Of a stretch of 5,130 nt of DNA, positions 4,340-5,130 are shown piece after piece (within the stretch, counting starts at the first letter, position 1; each line of letters starts with the position of its first letter). Location: NCBI GenBank assembly GCA_021851465.1, contig JAJZDL010000193.1, positions 1 to 5,130 on the forward strand, given 5' to 3'. The position numbers were made by a program, and so were the translations under genes. The notes beneath the pieces were generated by a model that made no database searches, was not told the DNA's origin, and saw only the letters and a program-made list of their open reading frames with translations. Source of the stretch: Acidobacteriota bacterium (lineage in GTDB: Bacteria; Acidobacteriota; Terriglobia; Terriglobales; Acidobacteriaceae).

Positions 4340-5130
4340 ATGGCGGAAGGCGTGCAAGCGATGGCTGAGAGGGTGCAAGACGGGCTGGTGCAGGCCGCGC
4401 AGGTGGCGCGAGAGGCGGCTGTGCGCCGCGCGCCCAACGGGATTGCGTTTGCGGCGTACGGCGAGACCGGCGTGGAGGACGCCGACCTGGTGCGGATGGT
4501 GCAGACGGTGCCTGCGGCGATTGCGGCTGCGCTGGCGCGCACGACCTACTACTTTATTCCGCTGGCGCTGGCGGGGGGGCGTGGGAGCGCGCCGATCGGC
4601 CATCGCGGCGGCAACGAGGAGACGACGATCTCGCCGGCGTACAGCGCGGAGCTGGCCGAGCTGGCCATCTGCCATCGGAACGTTGAACTGGGCAGGGACG
4701 CAGGCGTGGGCACAGAGGGGCGCGAAGGGGTTTTCATCTCGACGCGGCTGCTGAGCGACCGCTTCTCACTGGCCTTCGAGTTTTTCATCAACGTGGGGCG
4801 CGCCTTTGTGGACGCGGCGGGCGTGCCGGAGAGCTTCAGCGCATTGGTGTGGGGCCAGGCCGTGGCTGACGTGCGTGGCGAGACCAGCCTGGACGCGTGG
4901 GAGGGCCGTGCCCAGGCCGTTGGCAGAGGAGAAGCGACGCAGCGCGATGGCAGGCCGCGCATCGACGAGAAGGCCAGGACGGAGTACATCGAGGCGGCCT
5001 TCTCGGATGCAATTGCGGTTTACCTTCTCTCGCTTGCGGTGGACTTCGACTACTCGGAGCTGCGCGAGCGGGAGTATCCGCTTCTGGCTGCGCAGGCCCT
5101 GGCCGAGCGCCTGCACATGGTTGCGCGGCT
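4340..5130 (+). CDS. uncharacterised protein, incomplete at right edge
   Basis: The frame is open from ATG 4340 to the window end (263 full codons plus two bases) with no stop. Codon use is consistently GC-rich in the third position, as in accD, so this is a real gene. Residues 1-30 form a charged amphipathic helix (VQAMAERVQDGLVQAAQVAREAAVRR). The core has conserved-looking aromatic and polar stretches: TTYYFIPLALAGG (68-80), SPAYSAELAELAICHRNVEL (98-117), GVFISTRLLSDRFSLAFEFF (130-149), NVGRAFVDAAGVPESF (151-166) and WGQAVADVRGETSLDAW (171-187). Residues 213-263 are again helical. There is no signal peptide or transmembrane helix, so it is probably a cytoplasmic, mainly helical protein. I do not recognise a named domain; I have a weak recollection of related hypothetical proteins in Acidobacteriaceae. 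The start at 4340 is preferred over M8 (4361) because of the -10 box directly upstream. It is divergent from the small membrane protein and probably co-regulated with it. Confidence 0.8.
   Translation, partial: MAEGVQAMAERVQDGLVQAAQVAREAAVRRAPNGIAFAAYGETGVEDADLVRMVQTVPAAIAAALARTTYYFIPLALAGGRGSAPIGHRGGNEETTISPAYSAELAELAICHRNVELGRDAGVGTEGREGVFISTRLLSDRFSLAFEFFINVGRAFVDAAGVPESFSALVWGQAVADVRGETSLDAWEGRAQAVGRGEATQRDGRPRIDEKARTEYIEAAFSDAIAVYLLSLAVDFDYSELREREYPLLAAQALAERLHMVAR

Noticed and set aside
4321..4542. N-terminal extension of the two-helix membrane protein
   Set aside because: The extra residues are low-complexity Ala/Arg/Thr/Ser and overlap the plus-strand gene starting at 4340. The ATG at 4320 has a well-placed -10 box.
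3518..4675. Long minus-strand open frame of 385 codons
   Set aside because: It runs antisense through accD, repeat copy B and the gene at 4340, is Arg/Pro/His-rich, and includes the repeat-derived peptide VILSAAKNPRIF. It is a shadow of GC-rich coding DNA.

Overview
The window reads as GC-rich bacterial chromosome. Protein character points to Acidobacteriota, probably class Terriglobia (Acidobacteriaceae). The clues are a small secreted protein starting MKADLYTKAVLTLIAVML, a membrane protein with a PLTAQERELAELA segment, and dispersed repeats that translate as VILSAAKNP. I recognise all three as typical of that group, but this is from memory and no database search was possible.

Layout. Bases 1-111 hold the last 36 codons of an IS481-like transposase running in from the left, with signs of a 1-nt frame loss near its end. 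Convergent to it is a small secreted or membrane-anchored protein (146-466, minus). Next comes a minus-strand set read right to left: an ECF-type sigma factor (2266-2820), a single-pass membrane protein in the position of an anti-sigma factor (1384-2100), and an exported protein resembling a cut-down secretin (563-1369). The last two are only 14 bp apart. The sigma gene and the membrane-protein gene are separated by 165 bp containing a dispersed repeat.

Divergent from the sigma gene is accD (2980-3864, plus), the carboxyltransferase beta subunit of acetyl-CoA carboxylase. It is complete and has its Zn-ribbon, a -10 box and a Shine-Dalgarno site. Its 3' end converges on a small two-helix membrane protein (4003-4320, minus), and a second copy of the dispersed repeat lies between them. 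That membrane protein is transcribed divergently from an uncharacterised gene that starts at 4340 and runs off the right edge. The two start codons are only 19 bp apart. Between them sits a perfect palindrome (GGTAGAATACC) that gives a -10-like box on each strand at leaderless distance.

How it works together. The sigma, membrane and secretin-like genes look like one envelope-signalling unit, in which the sigma factor would be held by the membrane protein and the exported protein would act in the periplasm or cell envelope. This is inferred from gene order and topology. accD is a housekeeping gene with no evident link to its neighbours. No RNA genes, CRISPR arrays or complete mobile elements were seen, and no gap between genes exceeds 300 bases.
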